In this document: positions 33,767 to 43,644 of the stretch, in pieces
Layout of the letters: each line of letters starts with the position of its first letter
Position numbering within the stretch: the stretch's first letter is position 1
Assembly (NCBI GenBank): GCA_013821425.1
Contig: JACDGV010000002.1
Coordinates: forward strand, 248,001 to 312,000
Origin: Nitrosospira sp.
GTDB taxonomy: Bacteria; Pseudomonadota; Gammaproteobacteria; Burkholderiales; Nitrosomonadaceae
Direction of reading: 5' to 3'
DNA length: 64,000 nucleotides
Program-made: the position numbers and the translations under genes
The notes under the pieces: model-generated
Told to the model about the DNA's origin: nothing
The model's input: only the letters and a program-made list of their open reading frames with translations
The model's database searches: none

Positions 33767-35875
33767 ATGATGGAATATAACCAGGACAGCCAGTCGGACG
33801 AGGCGGCGCGGCAAGCTGCTTCCAACGCCATTCTTGAAATAAGCCAGCGTATCGAACCCGAACTCGAGCAGGTCAGGAAGACATTCGAGGAAACGATGAA
33901 GCAGATTGATAACGCCCTCGCGATCTTGCGCGCAACCATCGAATCGACCACCGATGGGATCCTGGTTACCGACGAGAATGCCAATGTACTCCGTTATAAC
34001 GAGCGGTATCTGCAAATATGGCAAATTCCCCCGGAAGTCGCAGACGGCGCGCAGCATCAGCAACTCCTGAACTTCTGCTCCATGTATTTGACAGATTCCC
34101 GGCAGTTCCTCGCCAAGGCAGCGGAAGTATACGCGAGCTGGCCGCGGCACAGCGACGACCTGCTGGAATTTGCCGACGGCAGAGTGTTCGACCAATATTC
34201 CAAAGTACAGTATGTAAATGGCAAGAGCATAGGCCGCGTCTGGAGCTTCCGCGATGTAACGGCGCGCAAACGTGCGGAAGACGCCGCGCGGGAAAGCGGC
34301 GAGCGCCTTTGCTTCATGGCCGACGCGATGCCGCAGAAAATATTCACGGCGCGGCCTGATGGAACGTTCGACTACTTCAACCAGCAATGGAAGGACTATT
34401 CAGGGTTGGACACTGGACAACTGGGAGGCTGGCAATGGACCAGACTGATCCATCCTGATGATCTGGACGAGAGCACCACGCGCTGGCGGGCAAGCCTGGC
34501 CACGGGCGAGCCGTTTCAGGCGGAATGCCGCTTCCGCCGCGCAAACGGCGGCTACAGCTGGCATCTGATTCGAGCCCAGGCTAAACGCGACGCCAAGGGC
34601 AATATATCGATGTGGGTGGGTTCCAATACCGACATAGACGCCCTGAAACGGGCGGACGAGGAGAAGAGGGAACTCCTTGAGAGGGAACGGACTGCCAGGA
34701 ATGAAGCCGAACAGGCGAGTCAATCGAAGGATGAATTTCTCGCAACGCTGTCGCACGAACTCAGGACGCCGCTCAATGCCATCCTCGGATGGTCGCAGCT
34801 CATTTCGCAAGGAACGATGGGTGAGGAAGAGGTGCGGCGGGGGCAGGAGATCATAGAACGGAATGCGCGCGCACAGAACAAGCTTATCGGGGATCTTCTC
34901 GAAATGAGCAGCATCGTCTCCGGCCAGGTAAAGCTTGACGTGCAACGGGAGGATATTGCCGGGATAGCGGAGGCGGCGATTGAATCGGTGGCACCGGCTG
35001 CGGAAGCCAGGGGGATTCATCTCCGGAAAACGATAGACCCAGGGGCTGGGCTGGTTTCGGGCGATCATAACCGGCTGCAGCAGGTGATCTGGAACCTTCT
35101 TACGAACGCCGTCAAATTCACCCCGAAGGGCGGTACCGTAGAGATCATAGTCGAGCGTATAGCATCGCATATCGACGTTACGGTCAAGGACTCGGGGATG
35201 GGTATCAACCCGGAGTTCCTCGAATACGTATTCGACCGTTTTCGGCAGGCCGATTCTTCGCTTAGACGAACTCACGGCGGCTTGGGGCTGGGTCTCTCCA
35301 TCGTGAAGCAGCTCGTTGGGCTCCATGGGGGAACGGTTCGGGCGGAAAGCTCCGGCGAAGGCCGGGGTGCATCCTTTATCGTGAGCCTCCCGCTCGCTCC
35401 CGTCAACACCAGGAGAAGCGAACAACTACCGGCGGCGGGTTCTCCGCTAGCCCCTGACAGTGGAAAAATAAGGCTGACAGGGATAAAGGTGCTCGTCATT
35501 GATGACGAGGCTGATGCGCGCGACCTTATCGGCGAGGTGCTGACCCAGTGCGAAGCCGATGTCATCACCGCGGCCAATGCCGCGGAAGGAGTGGAACTCC
35601 TGAAGACCCAGAGACCGGATGTGATAATAAGCGACATTGGCATGCCGGAAGGAGATGGTTATCATCTCATTCGCGAAGTAAGACATCTCGCCGCCGCCCA
35701 GGGAGGAAAAACACCCGCTATCGCGCTGACTGCATTTGCCCATTCCCGCGACCGCACGGATGCCCTGGTCGCCGGCTATCACACCCATCTTTCCAAACCC
35801 GTCGAATCCCATGAGCTGATAGCCGCGATAGGGAGCCTGACAGGGTGGAGGCGAAAGCCGGCTCCAACCCTATGA
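33767..35875 (+). CDS. Hybrid sensor histidine kinase (PAS-PAS-HisKA-HATPase-REC), paralogue B
   Basis: 702 residues, same architecture as the kinase at 27520: coiled coil, PAS 1 (ILVTDENANVLRYNERYLQ), PAS 2 (MPQKIFTARPDGTFDYFNQQW), H-box ATLSHELRTPLNAI with His330, N-box NLLTNAVKFTP, G-boxes, and receiver with SDIGMP. GGAG lies 5 bp before ATG 33767; the frame extends 27 codons further upstream but without a ribosome site. The two PAS domains and catalytic core are very similar to paralogue A, the signal-sensing parts less so, so the pair came from duplication with sensory divergence. Confidence 0.9.
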   Translation: MMEYNQDSQSDEAARQAASNAILEISQRIEPELEQVRKTFEETMKQIDNALAILRATIESTTDGILVTDENANVLRYNERYLQIWQIPPEVADGAQHQQLLNFCSMYLTDSRQFLAKAAEVYASWPRHSDDLLEFADGRVFDQYSKVQYVNGKSIGRVWSFRDVTARKRAEDAARESGERLCFMADAMPQKIFTARPDGTFDYFNQQWKDYSGLDTGQLGGWQWTRLIHPDDLDESTTRWRASLATGEPFQAECRFRRANGGYSWHLIRAQAKRDAKGNISMWVGSNTDIDALKRADEEKRELLERERTARNEAEQASQSKDEFLATLSHELRTPLNAILGWSQLISQGTMGEEEVRRGQEIIERNARAQNKLIGDLLEMSSIVSGQVKLDVQREDIAGIAEAAIESVAPAAEARGIHLRKTIDPGAGLVSGDHNRLQQVIWNLLTNAVKFTPKGGTVEIIVERIASHIDVTVKDSGMGINPEFLEYVFDRFRQADSSLRRTHGGLGLGLSIVKQLVGLHGGTVRAESSGEGRGASFIVSLPLAPVNTRRSEQLPAAGSPLAPDSGKIRLTGIKVLVIDDEADARDLIGEVLTQCEADVITAANAAEGVELLKTQRPDVIISDIGMPEGDGYHLIREVRHLAAAQGGKTPAIALTAFAHSRDRTDALVAGYHTHLSKPVESHELIAAIGSLTGWRRKPAPTL

Positions 35876-35918
35876 GTCGGCAGCTGCTTTTCCCGCGCTC
35901 GCATGAGGTTTAGTAATA

Positions 35919-36944
35919 GTGGCGCCAGGATGGTATATTGATTCAGCCTTCAACCTCGTCAGCCACCTCCAGAATATGCGCCGCTTCTTCCTGATTGGTG
36001 TCGTTGTCCTGTTTTCGGGTATCGCAGTCACGCTGTTTGCAGCCATTGGCGTTGGCGAGATTTTATCCGGCGCCGTGCCAACCGCGGTCAGTACGCTCTC
36101 GGTTGATTTTCCGGTGGAACCGGTGCGCATTCCCGCCGATGCCGACTCCGGAAGCGAGGATGCCAGCATTCACGGCTGGCTGGCGCAGGGCGTTCGCGGC
36201 GGCGGCGTGGTATTGCTGGTTCACTCCATTCGGAGCAATCGAGTCGAGATGCTGAGCCGGGCGAGGTTCCTGAACGAACAGGGCTATGGCGTTCTGCTCA
36301 TCGATCTGCAGGCGCACGGCGAAACGCCAGGGGACCGGATCACCTTTGGCCTGCGAGAATCGCAAGATGTCGAGGCTTCGGTGGCGTATCTGCGCAACAC
36401 CTTTCCGGGGGAACGCATCGGGGGCATCGGGGTCTCGCTCGGCGCGGCCGCTATCCTGCTAGCCAGGACTCCCCTCAGGCTCGACGCCGTAGTGCTCGAA
36501 TCGGTCCACCCCACCATAGAAGAAGCAGTGGATAACCGGCTGAGACTCCATCTAGGCGAATTCGGGCCGGTTTTCTCGCCGCTCCTGTTGTGGCAGCTAT
36601 CGTTTCGTCTTGGCACTTCTTCCGGCGAGCTGAACCCCATCAACGGCATGGACGACCTCAACGCCCCATTACTGCTGATTTCGGGCACCGATGACCGGCA
36701 TACCACCGTGACGGAAACCGAACGCCTGTTTGCCGCCGCCCGGCAACCAAAAGAGATGTGGATTGTCCCCGGAGGCGGGCACTTCAATATGCATGCCTAC
36801 GCCGGCAAGGAATATGAGGAGCGTATCTCGGATTTCCTTGACTGGTACCTGCGCGGGCGGGGCGAGGCCGTGCTCGACCGGATGGATGCTCGCCGGGGAC
36901 ACACCCCCCACAACTGGGGCCTGTCTAAAGGAATCGCCGAATGA
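35919..36944 (+). CDS. Membrane-anchored alpha/beta hydrolase
   Basis: Up to 341 residues. One transmembrane segment near 22-48 (MRRFFLIGVVVLFSGIAVTLF) anchors a cytoplasmic- or periplasm-facing hydrolase. The nucleophile elbow is GVSLGA with Ser173, Asp follows in SGTDDRH and His in GGGHFNM. It resembles dienelactone/serine-peptidase S9-like hydrolases; substrate unknown. The GTG start at 35919 has a poor ribosome site; ATG 35976 would start right at the transmembrane helix and is the likely alternative. Its stop codon overlaps the next gene's ATG (ATGA), so the two are translationally coupled. Confidence 0.8.
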   Translation: MAPGWYIDSAFNLVSHLQNMRRFFLIGVVVLFSGIAVTLFAAIGVGEILSGAVPTAVSTLSVDFPVEPVRIPADADSGSEDASIHGWLAQGVRGGGVVLLVHSIRSNRVEMLSRARFLNEQGYGVLLIDLQAHGETPGDRITFGLRESQDVEASVAYLRNTFPGERIGGIGVSLGAAAILLARTPLRLDAVVLESVHPTIEEAVDNRLRLHLGEFGPVFSPLLLWQLSFRLGTSSGELNPINGMDDLNAPLLLISGTDDRHTTVTETERLFAAARQPKEMWIVPGGGHFNMHAYAGKEYEERISDFLDWYLRGRGEAVLDRMDARRGHTPHNWGLSKGIAE

Positions 36945-38419
36945 CGCAAGATGAACTTGAAAGGCACCATGCCCGGCAGCAGCAGGAGGCTGCTCGCGCG
37001 GCGGCGAGCCTGAAACTGCCAAAAAATGCCACCATATCCGACTTTGGCGAATTGTCCCGGAAAACCATGTCCGCCGTGGTAAAAGGCTTTGGGATGCCCG
37101 TCAACGAGACGGGAAGCTGGGTTGACTCCGTGCCGCTCCCCCTGCAATTGATGACCCAGCCGAAGCTGACGGTCGATCTCACCCTTGATGCCCTCGCTTC
37201 GGCCAATCCGTACGGCATCAGCATGGAGTCACTGTGCAAGCTCGCGCAGAAAGGGTTTATTTACCTGAACCTGAGGGACTATGACTCGGACCTGCAAAAC
37301 GGCCTGAAAGGGCATCTCGCCCAACAGGTGAAACTCGACCAGATTTTCGCCCAGGCCCCCGAAGCCGTCTACTTTGGCAGCGCAGTGCGCAAGGGAATAT
37401 TCGACGCGGCCATTATCCGAAGTCGTCAGGCAACCGCACCGTACGACGCCGGCCATGACAAGGGACTCATCGAATACGAGCATTATCGTGAAGAGGCCGC
37501 CAATGCACTAAGGCCTGTTTGTACCGAGTATGCGAACCTGCCGGATGAGGATATCAGGGTACGCGCTGCGTACTTTCGGGACAGGCGCTCTTCGGCCGAT
37601 GCGGTTTTCTGGCACTACGCCTATCTGCGCTCGGTCCAGGACTATCTCCCCTATGAAATCAACCGCCAGCTTATGGAAGCCTTTCACAAGGCTGCGGAGT
37701 CGGTTCGCGATCTGACCAGGTTCATGCGTCTCGCGCGTATCTGCCACCTCAACTTCACCGCGCCGATCACGGCCTCGTTCGGCACAACCTACAACATCAC
37801 TCCCGAAGAGTACAAGGAATTGATAAGGCTCCGAACGTGGCCGTCAGACCCCGTTCATCACGACCCCGAGTATGATGAACTCATCGATCAGCTCCTGTAT
37901 TGCCTGTTTGACCGAAAATCTCCCTTGAATGCGCGCAGTGTAGCGACGCTCAAGCTGCAGCTCAGGGAGGACCCGGCGAAAATCATCTTCACCGACACGA
38001 TGATCGATGCGCTGATCGACGTTCTCCAGCGCAGCCGCCTCAAGCTCAGGTCGGCGGCGGAAATCCTGAGCGAACTGGGCCCCGCCTCTTTTGTCGACGG
38101 CAAGGCCCCGGACCTGGAGGATCTGATCAGTCAGTATAATGCCATCGAATCCGAATCGTTCCACCTCATTGCGAAAGAAAAACAACTGGCAAAACTGTTT
38201 ACCGTCGGAACGGGAACGGTTGCCGCATTGCCTGGTCTCGGGCTCTATTTTGGATTAGGCGTGGCAATGCCGTGGCTCGCAGCCGCGGCGGCGGCCGGTC
38301 CCCTGGCGGCTTTACTGGCGAATCAGGTTACACCCGCGGTAGCCGAATCCGTGATCGAAAAAATCAAGCCGCAAAAGCTCGACAGGATGCTTTATCGCGT
38401 CCACAAGGTTACCAGGTAG
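36941..38419 (+). CDS. Large protein of unknown function coupled to the hydrolase
   Basis: 492 residues, overlapping the upstream gene by 4 bp (ATGA). No signal peptide. The bulk is helical and polar; a hydrophobic Ala/Gly/Leu-rich hairpin at about 425-465 (ALPGLGLYFGLGVAMPWLAA, then AGPLAALLA) suggests membrane insertion near the C-terminus, followed by a short basic tail. Conserved-looking parts are SWVDSVPLPLQLMTQPKLTV and PVCTEYANLPDEDIRVRAAYFRD (given here as TEYANLPDEDIRVRA). The family is not recognised. Strict coupling to the alpha/beta hydrolase argues for a shared task at the membrane, which is inference. Confidence 0.7.
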   Translation: MTQDELERHHARQQQEAARAAASLKLPKNATISDFGELSRKTMSAVVKGFGMPVNETGSWVDSVPLPLQLMTQPKLTVDLTLDALASANPYGISMESLCKLAQKGFIYLNLRDYDSDLQNGLKGHLAQQVKLDQIFAQAPEAVYFGSAVRKGIFDAAIIRSRQATAPYDAGHDKGLIEYEHYREEAANALRPVCTEYANLPDEDIRVRAAYFRDRRSSADAVFWHYAYLRSVQDYLPYEINRQLMEAFHKAAESVRDLTRFMRLARICHLNFTAPITASFGTTYNITPEEYKELIRLRTWPSDPVHHDPEYDELIDQLLYCLFDRKSPLNARSVATLKLQLREDPAKIIFTDTMIDALIDVLQRSRLKLRSAAEILSELGPASFVDGKAPDLEDLISQYNAIESESFHLIAKEKQLAKLFTVGTGTVAALPGLGLYFGLGVAMPWLAAAAAAGPLAALLANQVTPAVAESVIEKIKPQKLDRMLYRVHKVTR

Positions 38420-38833
38420 GAAAAGCGGAGGGACAGACCTACTTCCCTTTACCCTTTACTCCTGGAGCAATTTGCCTGGTTCCGGTCCCGCCCATCGCAC
38501 CGTGCCCACGTTCTCCCTCACTGGAGATCGCTTAGGCTTCCTTAGCCCACCGTAGCCGACAATCAACTGTGTCGCCATATTATTCACATGCATCGCCTGT
38601 TCAACATAAGGATGACTGTGGACTCTTGCCAGCTTCCAGTTTCCAACTGGGGCGAACAGATGAATCAGCTATGTGCCATAGCGTACAGAGCGATTACATT
38701 TTATGTTTGACGATATTGGCCGGGCCCCTCCCTCTGTAGCACGTGACTTGCCGGCAGGCGGTCGAACCCGGGCGAAGTCGTGCAGGGGGCGAAGGGTAAT
38801 TTGATAACTTCTGAATAAAAAAAGGAAAATATT
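38420..38833. other. Intergenic, no gene seen
   Basis: 414 bp between two plus-strand genes. Contains GGCTTCCTTAG at about 38534, a possible half of an IS5-type end. The promoter of the FAD/Rieske gene should be here; an AAAAAAAGGAAAA tract precedes the start. Confidence 0.4.
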
Positions 38834-40348
38834 GTGGATACCATTTCCGTCTGGCGCGGCACGGCGCGCGAAACTGAAGCCGAGGCCGGTTTTCCGATGC
38901 TGCAGGAAGAGACTGCCACCGATGTCGTGATTGTTGGCGGCGGCATTACCGGAGTTACGCTGGCCTTGAATCTGGCCGAACAGGGCACGCCGGTCGTACT
39001 GTTGGAGGCTCGCGATATAGGTTTCGGCAGTACTGGCAACTCGACGGGTAATCTTTATGAAACCATCAGTCACGGTATCCACCGCATAGCCGATCAATGG
39101 GACAACGACACCGCACACGCTGTCGCCGCAGCCCGCCGTGAAGCGGTCGCGCAAATCGAGCGCCTGGTGGAGAAGTACAACATCGACTGCGGATTCAGGC
39201 GCTGCGCCTTGCACCGCTATGCCACCTCGGAGGATGCGAAGGAACGTGTGGAAAACGAGTATCAGGCCTCGCTCAAGGCGGGTTTGCAGGTGCGTCTCGA
39301 GCAAGCGTTGCCGTCTCCCTTTCCCCCGCCGCATGGACCCGTGATGGTCCTTGACAATCAGGCGCAGTTTCACCCGCAGGCTTACGTCCGGGAGCTTGCA
39401 CGCCAGGCCGCAAACCGGGGTTGCCGCCTGTTCGAGAACTCCAAGGTTCTCGAGGTGGATACCGACCAGCGCATGGTACGTACCGCCAGCGGCAGGGTGA
39501 CAGCCAGGGAGATCGTGTTTGCGACCCATTCGCCCTTGGGCTTGCATCTGGTGCAGGCGGAAATGCTCGTGAACCGCGAATATGGAATCGCCGAGCCTAT
39601 GGCGAGGGACTCATTCCCCGCCGGCATCTTCTGGGGCGCCGGGACCGACCGTATTTCGGTGCGCAGCGTGGACGTGGGGGATGCGTCATTCCTTGTCTGC
39701 GTTGGGGAAGAGCACAAGACCGGACATGAAGATACCGGTCTCAGCCTCGAGCGACTGGAAGCAACAGCCCGTTCGCATGTCGGTCTGCGCGAGGCGGTAT
39801 TCCGGTGGTCCGCCCAGAATTACAGCCCGGCTGACAATTTGCCCTATATCGGCCGCGACACGACCGGCTGTTTCATAGCAACCGGCTTTGCAACCGATGG
39901 TCTTGTCTACGGCACTGTGGCCGCATCGGTGATTTCCCACCAGCTCGCCGGCCGCGACGACGTCTTCGCGCCCATCGTGAAGGCGAGCCGCTTTTCGCCG
40001 CTAAAGGGCGCCAAGGGCATGATTGAAGAAAACGTGACGGTAATGAAGTCCCTGATCAAGGACTACCTGACCGAACGCGAGACAATCGCGCTATCGGAAC
40101 TCATGCCGGGCAAAGGTGGCATAGTGAAGATCGGAAAAATGGAATCCCTTGCCGCATACAGGGATCCTGACGGCAAATTATTCGCCGTCTCGCCGGTTTG
40201 CACCCATATGAAGTGCAGAGTACACTGGAACAGCATGGAAACAAGCTGGGACTGCCCTTGCCACGGCAGCCGCTTTGCGCCTGACGGGGCGGTGATCGAG
40301 GGGCCGGCGACCGAGCCGCTAAAACGAACCTTCCTGCCCGAATGCTAG
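38834..40348 (+). CDS. FAD-dependent oxidoreductase with C-terminal Rieske [2Fe-2S] domain
   Basis: 504 residues. The FAD-binding Rossmann motif VVIVGGGITG (31-40) starts a DAO-type glycine-oxidase-like domain; a second FAD contact is GFATDGLVYG near 360. The Rieske cluster at the end has CTHMKC (Cys456, His458) and CPCHGSRF (Cys474, His477). Such fusions couple oxidation of an amine or related donor to the iron-sulfur centre; the substrate is unknown. Start is GTG 38834 with AAGGA 6 bp upstream. Its TAG stop lies inside CTAG, the target next to a MITE end. Confidence 0.88.
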   Translation: MDTISVWRGTARETEAEAGFPMLQEETATDVVIVGGGITGVTLALNLAEQGTPVVLLEARDIGFGSTGNSTGNLYETISHGIHRIADQWDNDTAHAVAAARREAVAQIERLVEKYNIDCGFRRCALHRYATSEDAKERVENEYQASLKAGLQVRLEQALPSPFPPPHGPVMVLDNQAQFHPQAYVRELARQAANRGCRLFENSKVLEVDTDQRMVRTASGRVTAREIVFATHSPLGLHLVQAEMLVNREYGIAEPMARDSFPAGIFWGAGTDRISVRSVDVGDASFLVCVGEEHKTGHEDTGLSLERLEATARSHVGLREAVFRWSAQNYSPADNLPYIGRDTTGCFIATGFATDGLVYGTVAASVISHQLAGRDDVFAPIVKASRFSPLKGAKGMIEENVTVMKSLIKDYLTERETIALSELMPGKGGIVKIGKMESLAAYRDPDGKLFAVSPVCTHMKCRVHWNSMETSWDCPCHGSRFAPDGAVIEGPATEPLKRTFLPEC

Positions 40349-40396
40349 GGAAGCCCGAACAAGTCCTCCGCGGGCGCGACGAGGCTTTTGCGGGTA
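40349..40396 (+). repeat. Solo left end of the IS5-type MITE
   Basis: GGAAGCCCGAACAAGTCCT matches the terminal repeat with one base missing, and the following GCGGGCGCGACGAGGCTTTT continues as in the complete element (19881 onward). Preceded by CTAG, which also contains the stop codon of the FAD/Rieske gene. No right end is seen near it. Confidence 0.6.
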
Positions 40397-40476
40397 GCCT
40401 GATCGCAATGTGAACTGAATGAACCATGCCCGGCCGGGCGGCCGCGCATGTAGATAGCCGGTGGACGCTTGAGTTG

Positions 40477-41073
40477 CTATGTCAGCTCGCCGCTTTGCTG
40501 CACATCTTGCAGCGTTCGGAGAATCATCTGCTCGAGCATTTTTCCAAATGCCTGGTCGGAAGGAAAGACTTCTATGTTTTCCGGTACGTCCATATTGCCG
40601 ATGGCGGTATGGAATGCGTGCTTTATGCCCGTCCGGCTGACACTCCTGCCCCTGGCGGTGATAAACATCGACATTTCGTAGAGGTCGGTGATGGTTTTTC
40701 CACGTACCCAGAGCGGTAATGCCGTACGGGCTGTTTCCGCGGCGACGCTGCCACTGTCGGCAACATTGTTCACTACTACCCTGATCTCACCCTCATCGAC
40801 CTGGTCCGCAGCGATTATAATTATCGCGGCGGTATTCCTGAGTATGCTGTTAGCATAGTCTTTCAGGGGCACGTCCCCCCGAGGGAAATGCTTTCCATTA
40901 CGCTGAAACTCGACAACAAGCTTCAGGCGCAGCGGATTGCCACTCCTTTCCAGATCATGATACGCAACCTTGGGAATCGAGGCGGCCAGGAAGGATCTCG
41001 GCTGCGATGCACAGCCGGCCAGGGCGAACGAGGCAATGCAGGCTAGCAAAATCGCAGGCGGGGCAAAATTCAT
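40477..41073 (-). CDS. Lipoprotein of unknown function
   Basis: 198 residues: lipoprotein signal peptide with lipobox LAGC (Cys about 20), then a compact domain (PKVAYHDLERSGNPLRLKLV, VNNVADSGSVAAETARTALP, GRSVSRTGIKHAF). The ATG at 41073 immediately precedes the hydrophobic stretch; the longer frame from 41163 would put 30 charged residues before the signal peptide. Likely on the outer membrane, periplasmic side; family not recognised. It follows the MITE end and precedes a 317-bp spacer to pyruvate kinase. Confidence 0.65.
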   Translation of the reverse strand: MNFAPPAILLACIASFALAGCASQPRSFLAASIPKVAYHDLERSGNPLRLKLVVEFQRNGKHFPRGDVPLKDYANSILRNTAAIIIIAADQVDEGEIRVVVNNVADSGSVAAETARTALPLWVRGKTITDLYEMSMFITARGRSVSRTGIKHAFHTAIGNMDVPENIEVFPSDQAFGKMLEQMILRTLQDVQQSGELT

Positions 41074-41390
41074 CCTGTTTTCCGTCTCTGAATCCGTCTT
41101 GCGAATCCGTGAATAAGTTTTACGTGGAGCGCCTGGTGGAAAAACGGGATGCCCGCACGACACGGCGCAGATTGAAGCTTAGCCGACGATACCACGGAGT
41201 GCAACCTGCAGACGGTATTTTCCAGCAACACGCTCAAAGACTCTCACCAACTTCAACAACCTGATGCAACAGGCCTTCATTGTCCAACGTAACCGGGTGT
41301 CATATCCTTTAGTCTCGCAATCCTGACACCTGAAGCCTAAAGCGGCAGATACAGGCAGATATACTCTGCGGCGATTTATTCAAAACGGGT
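41074..41390. other. Intergenic, no gene seen
   Basis: 317 bp between two minus-strand genes. A perfect palindrome CGGGTTTAAACCCG lies at the stop of pyruvate kinase (about 41387-41400) and may be part of its terminator. Confidence 0.45.
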
Positions 41391-42872
41391 TTAAACCCGA
41401 GCCGGGATCAGGCGGATCGTCTGCAGCGTGTCGGCCTTGCCGCTGGTGCACAGGGTGCCGCCCTTGGGTTCGGCATCGTCAGCCGCGCCGAGTGCGGATA
41501 AAAGTACCGCCTCATCGTCCGGTTGCGCCAGCCCGTGCGCGAATAGCCACTCCCCTGCGTGCGCGGCATGCGCCTGCAGGCCTCCTGCGGGGGCGTCCGG
41601 GAAAAGCGGCGCCACGCCGTGCACCAGCGCCAGGCTGCGATACAGCCGCGCGGAATCGCTGATCATGACCAGCGGCATGCGAGGACGGAAGCGGGCAACA
41701 TCCAGCGCCGCTGCCAGGGTGCCGACCGGCACGATTACCGCACGGGCGCCAAGACGTGCCGCAAGCTGGCAAGCTGCAAAACTCAGCGCGTCGTCGGGAG
41801 AACTGGACATTCCCGGATGCCCCCGCTCTGTCGTCATGCGTCCCCCGTACTCCGCTTCGGTGGCGGCGAGCACGCGCTGGAGCATCTCCACCGCGGCGAT
41901 GGGAAAGGCCCCAATAGCGGTTTCCGCCGACAGCATCACCGCATCCGTGCCGTCAAGCACCGCGTTGGCCACGTCGGTGACTTCCGCCCGCGTGGCGTGC
42001 TCATGCTCCACCATGGATTCAAGCATTTGCGTAGCGGTAATTACCGGCCGCGCCCACGCGTTGGCCATGGCGATAATCTGCTTCTGCACCACGGGCACCC
42101 TGGCGAGATCCGTTTCGACACCGAGATCGCCACGGGCCACCATCACGCCATCGGCGGCCTGCACAATCGCTTCCAGGTTTGCGAGTGCCTTGCGCTTCTC
42201 TATCTTGGCGATTAGCAGCGGTTGCGCGCCGGAAGGTGGTAGTAACACCCGCACGCGGGCAATATCGTCCGCCGATTGCACGAAAGAAATGCCCACCCAC
42301 TCGGCCTCTTGCGATATTGCGAATGCAAGCTGATGTCTGTCGTCTTCGGTCGGAATCAGCGCGTCCAGGGCAGATTCCGGCACATTTATGCCGGAACCGG
42401 AGCGCACGGTGCCGCCGATACGCACTTCGCACGTGGCCTCGCTCGCGACAGCCGTTTTCACGCGAAGCTCGATGGATCCATCGGCAAGAAAAACCCCTTC
42501 CCCCGCGCGAAGCGCCGTGAGCAATTCGCGGTCACGCACGGGAAGAAAATCACTATCCGCTTCCGCAACGCCGCCTTCTACACGGAGCGTTATGATTGCA
42601 CCCTCCTCCAGCTTGCAGCATCCACCAGGCAAATCGCCAATGCGAAACTTTGGCCCCGGCAAATCGATAAGGATGGCGACAGGTTCGCCACACTCGCGCG
42701 CCGCGTGGCGAACACGCTGTATACGATCGGCATGTTCGGCATGGCTGCCATGGGAAGTATTCACGCGCGCGACGTTCATGCCACAGCCAATCAGGCGCTC
42801 GATTACCCCGGGCGGATCCGTTGCCGGCCCGAGCGTGCACACGATTTTGGTTCGATTCCAGCCGCATCTCAT
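41391..42872 (-). CDS. pyk: Pyruvate kinase
   Basis: 493 residues, glycolytic phosphotransfer from phosphoenolpyruvate to ADP. Motifs: TKIVCTLGPATDP with Arg and Asn of the active site, the Mg site VMVARGDLGVE, catalytic Lys in LLIAKIEKRKAL, and ITATQMLESM. The C-terminal allosteric domain is present. Total length is normal for the enzyme (about 480). The start at 42872 (ATG) is used because an upstream stop is close. No glycolytic neighbours; it stands between a lipoprotein gene and mgtC. Confidence 0.92.
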   Translation of the reverse strand: MRCGWNRTKIVCTLGPATDPPGVIERLIGCGMNVARVNTSHGSHAEHADRIQRVRHAARECGEPVAILIDLPGPKFRIGDLPGGCCKLEEGAIITLRVEGGVAEADSDFLPVRDRELLTALRAGEGVFLADGSIELRVKTAVASEATCEVRIGGTVRSGSGINVPESALDALIPTEDDRHQLAFAISQEAEWVGISFVQSADDIARVRVLLPPSGAQPLLIAKIEKRKALANLEAIVQAADGVMVARGDLGVETDLARVPVVQKQIIAMANAWARPVITATQMLESMVEHEHATRAEVTDVANAVLDGTDAVMLSAETAIGAFPIAAVEMLQRVLAATEAEYGGRMTTERGHPGMSSSPDDALSFAACQLAARLGARAVIVPVGTLAAALDVARFRPRMPLVMISDSARLYRSLALVHGVAPLFPDAPAGGLQAHAAHAGEWLFAHGLAQPDDEAVLLSALGAADDAEPKGGTLCTSGKADTLQTIRLIPARV

Positions 42873-42924
42873 ATGACGTGTTCCAATACCTTTTCCATGA
42901 TGATGAGCCTTCGGGGACGATTCA

Positions 42925-43410
42925 TTATCGCCCGCTTTTTGGCCAGATTTTAGGCACGAGATGCAAAATGATCAAAGCCAGGATCGCGCTCAGCACGGCA
43001 GTTGCTTCGCGTCCAAGACCGGCGGCTATGCCGATCGCCGCCGTCAACCACAAACCTGCCGCGGTCGTGAGCCCTTTGACTGTATCGTCGCTGGCGCTTT
43101 TGAGTATTGTCCCTGCTCCAAGGAACCCGACCCCGGTGACAATCCCCTGAATCACCCGCGAAACTGCCTCATCCGACATCTGCATTTGTTGAGGAATGAG
43201 TACGAGGAGCGCTGCGCCGACCGCAACCAGCATATGTGTCCGCACTCCCGCGGCCTTTCCGCTCTGCTCCCGCTCCAGCCCCAGCAGCGCTCCTAGCGCG
43301 GCAGCTATCGTCAGACGCAAGGAGATGCGGACAAACTCCGTTGCCGTGGGAAGGTCGGAGAATTCCGCCCTTATCATACCGCCTATTTCCTGCCACCATG
43401 TTTCCATCAT
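42925..43410 (-). CDS. MgtC/SapB family inner-membrane protein
   Basis: 161 residues with four to five transmembrane segments. Family signatures present: LRLTIAAALGALLGLEREQ (cytoplasmic loop motif with Arg-Glu), AGVRTHMLVAVGAALL, and GFLGAGTILK. MgtC proteins act on F-ATPase and adaptation to low Mg2+ or acid; the C-terminal cytoplasmic domain of classical MgtC (about 80 residues) is missing, as in SapB-type members. A strong AAGGAGAT lies right before the ATG pair. Situated behind pyruvate kinase in the same direction. Confidence 0.85.
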   Translation of the reverse strand: MMETWWQEIGGMIRAEFSDLPTATEFVRISLRLTIAAALGALLGLEREQSGKAAGVRTHMLVAVGAALLVLIPQQMQMSDEAVSRVIQGIVTGVGFLGAGTILKSASDDTVKGLTTAAGLWLTAAIGIAAGLGREATAVLSAILALIILHLVPKIWPKSGR

Positions 43411-43644
43411 ATCTCCTTGTTCAGGAAAACAGGTATTCGCGCGAAATCAGCGACCCGCGATATCAGGGTCTCTATTCCGGCTCCACCGGCACCGGGTATC
43501 TTACCGCAATATGCGTTCGGCACCTGCCGCCGGCGCGCTGCTGGTTTCACGATTAACGCTGTAATCCCGGGCGCAACCGCCTGCCTTGAGGGCGCGTTGC
43601 TGACCGATGACCTTATTCCATTCGCACCGCCCGTATGGGCTTCC

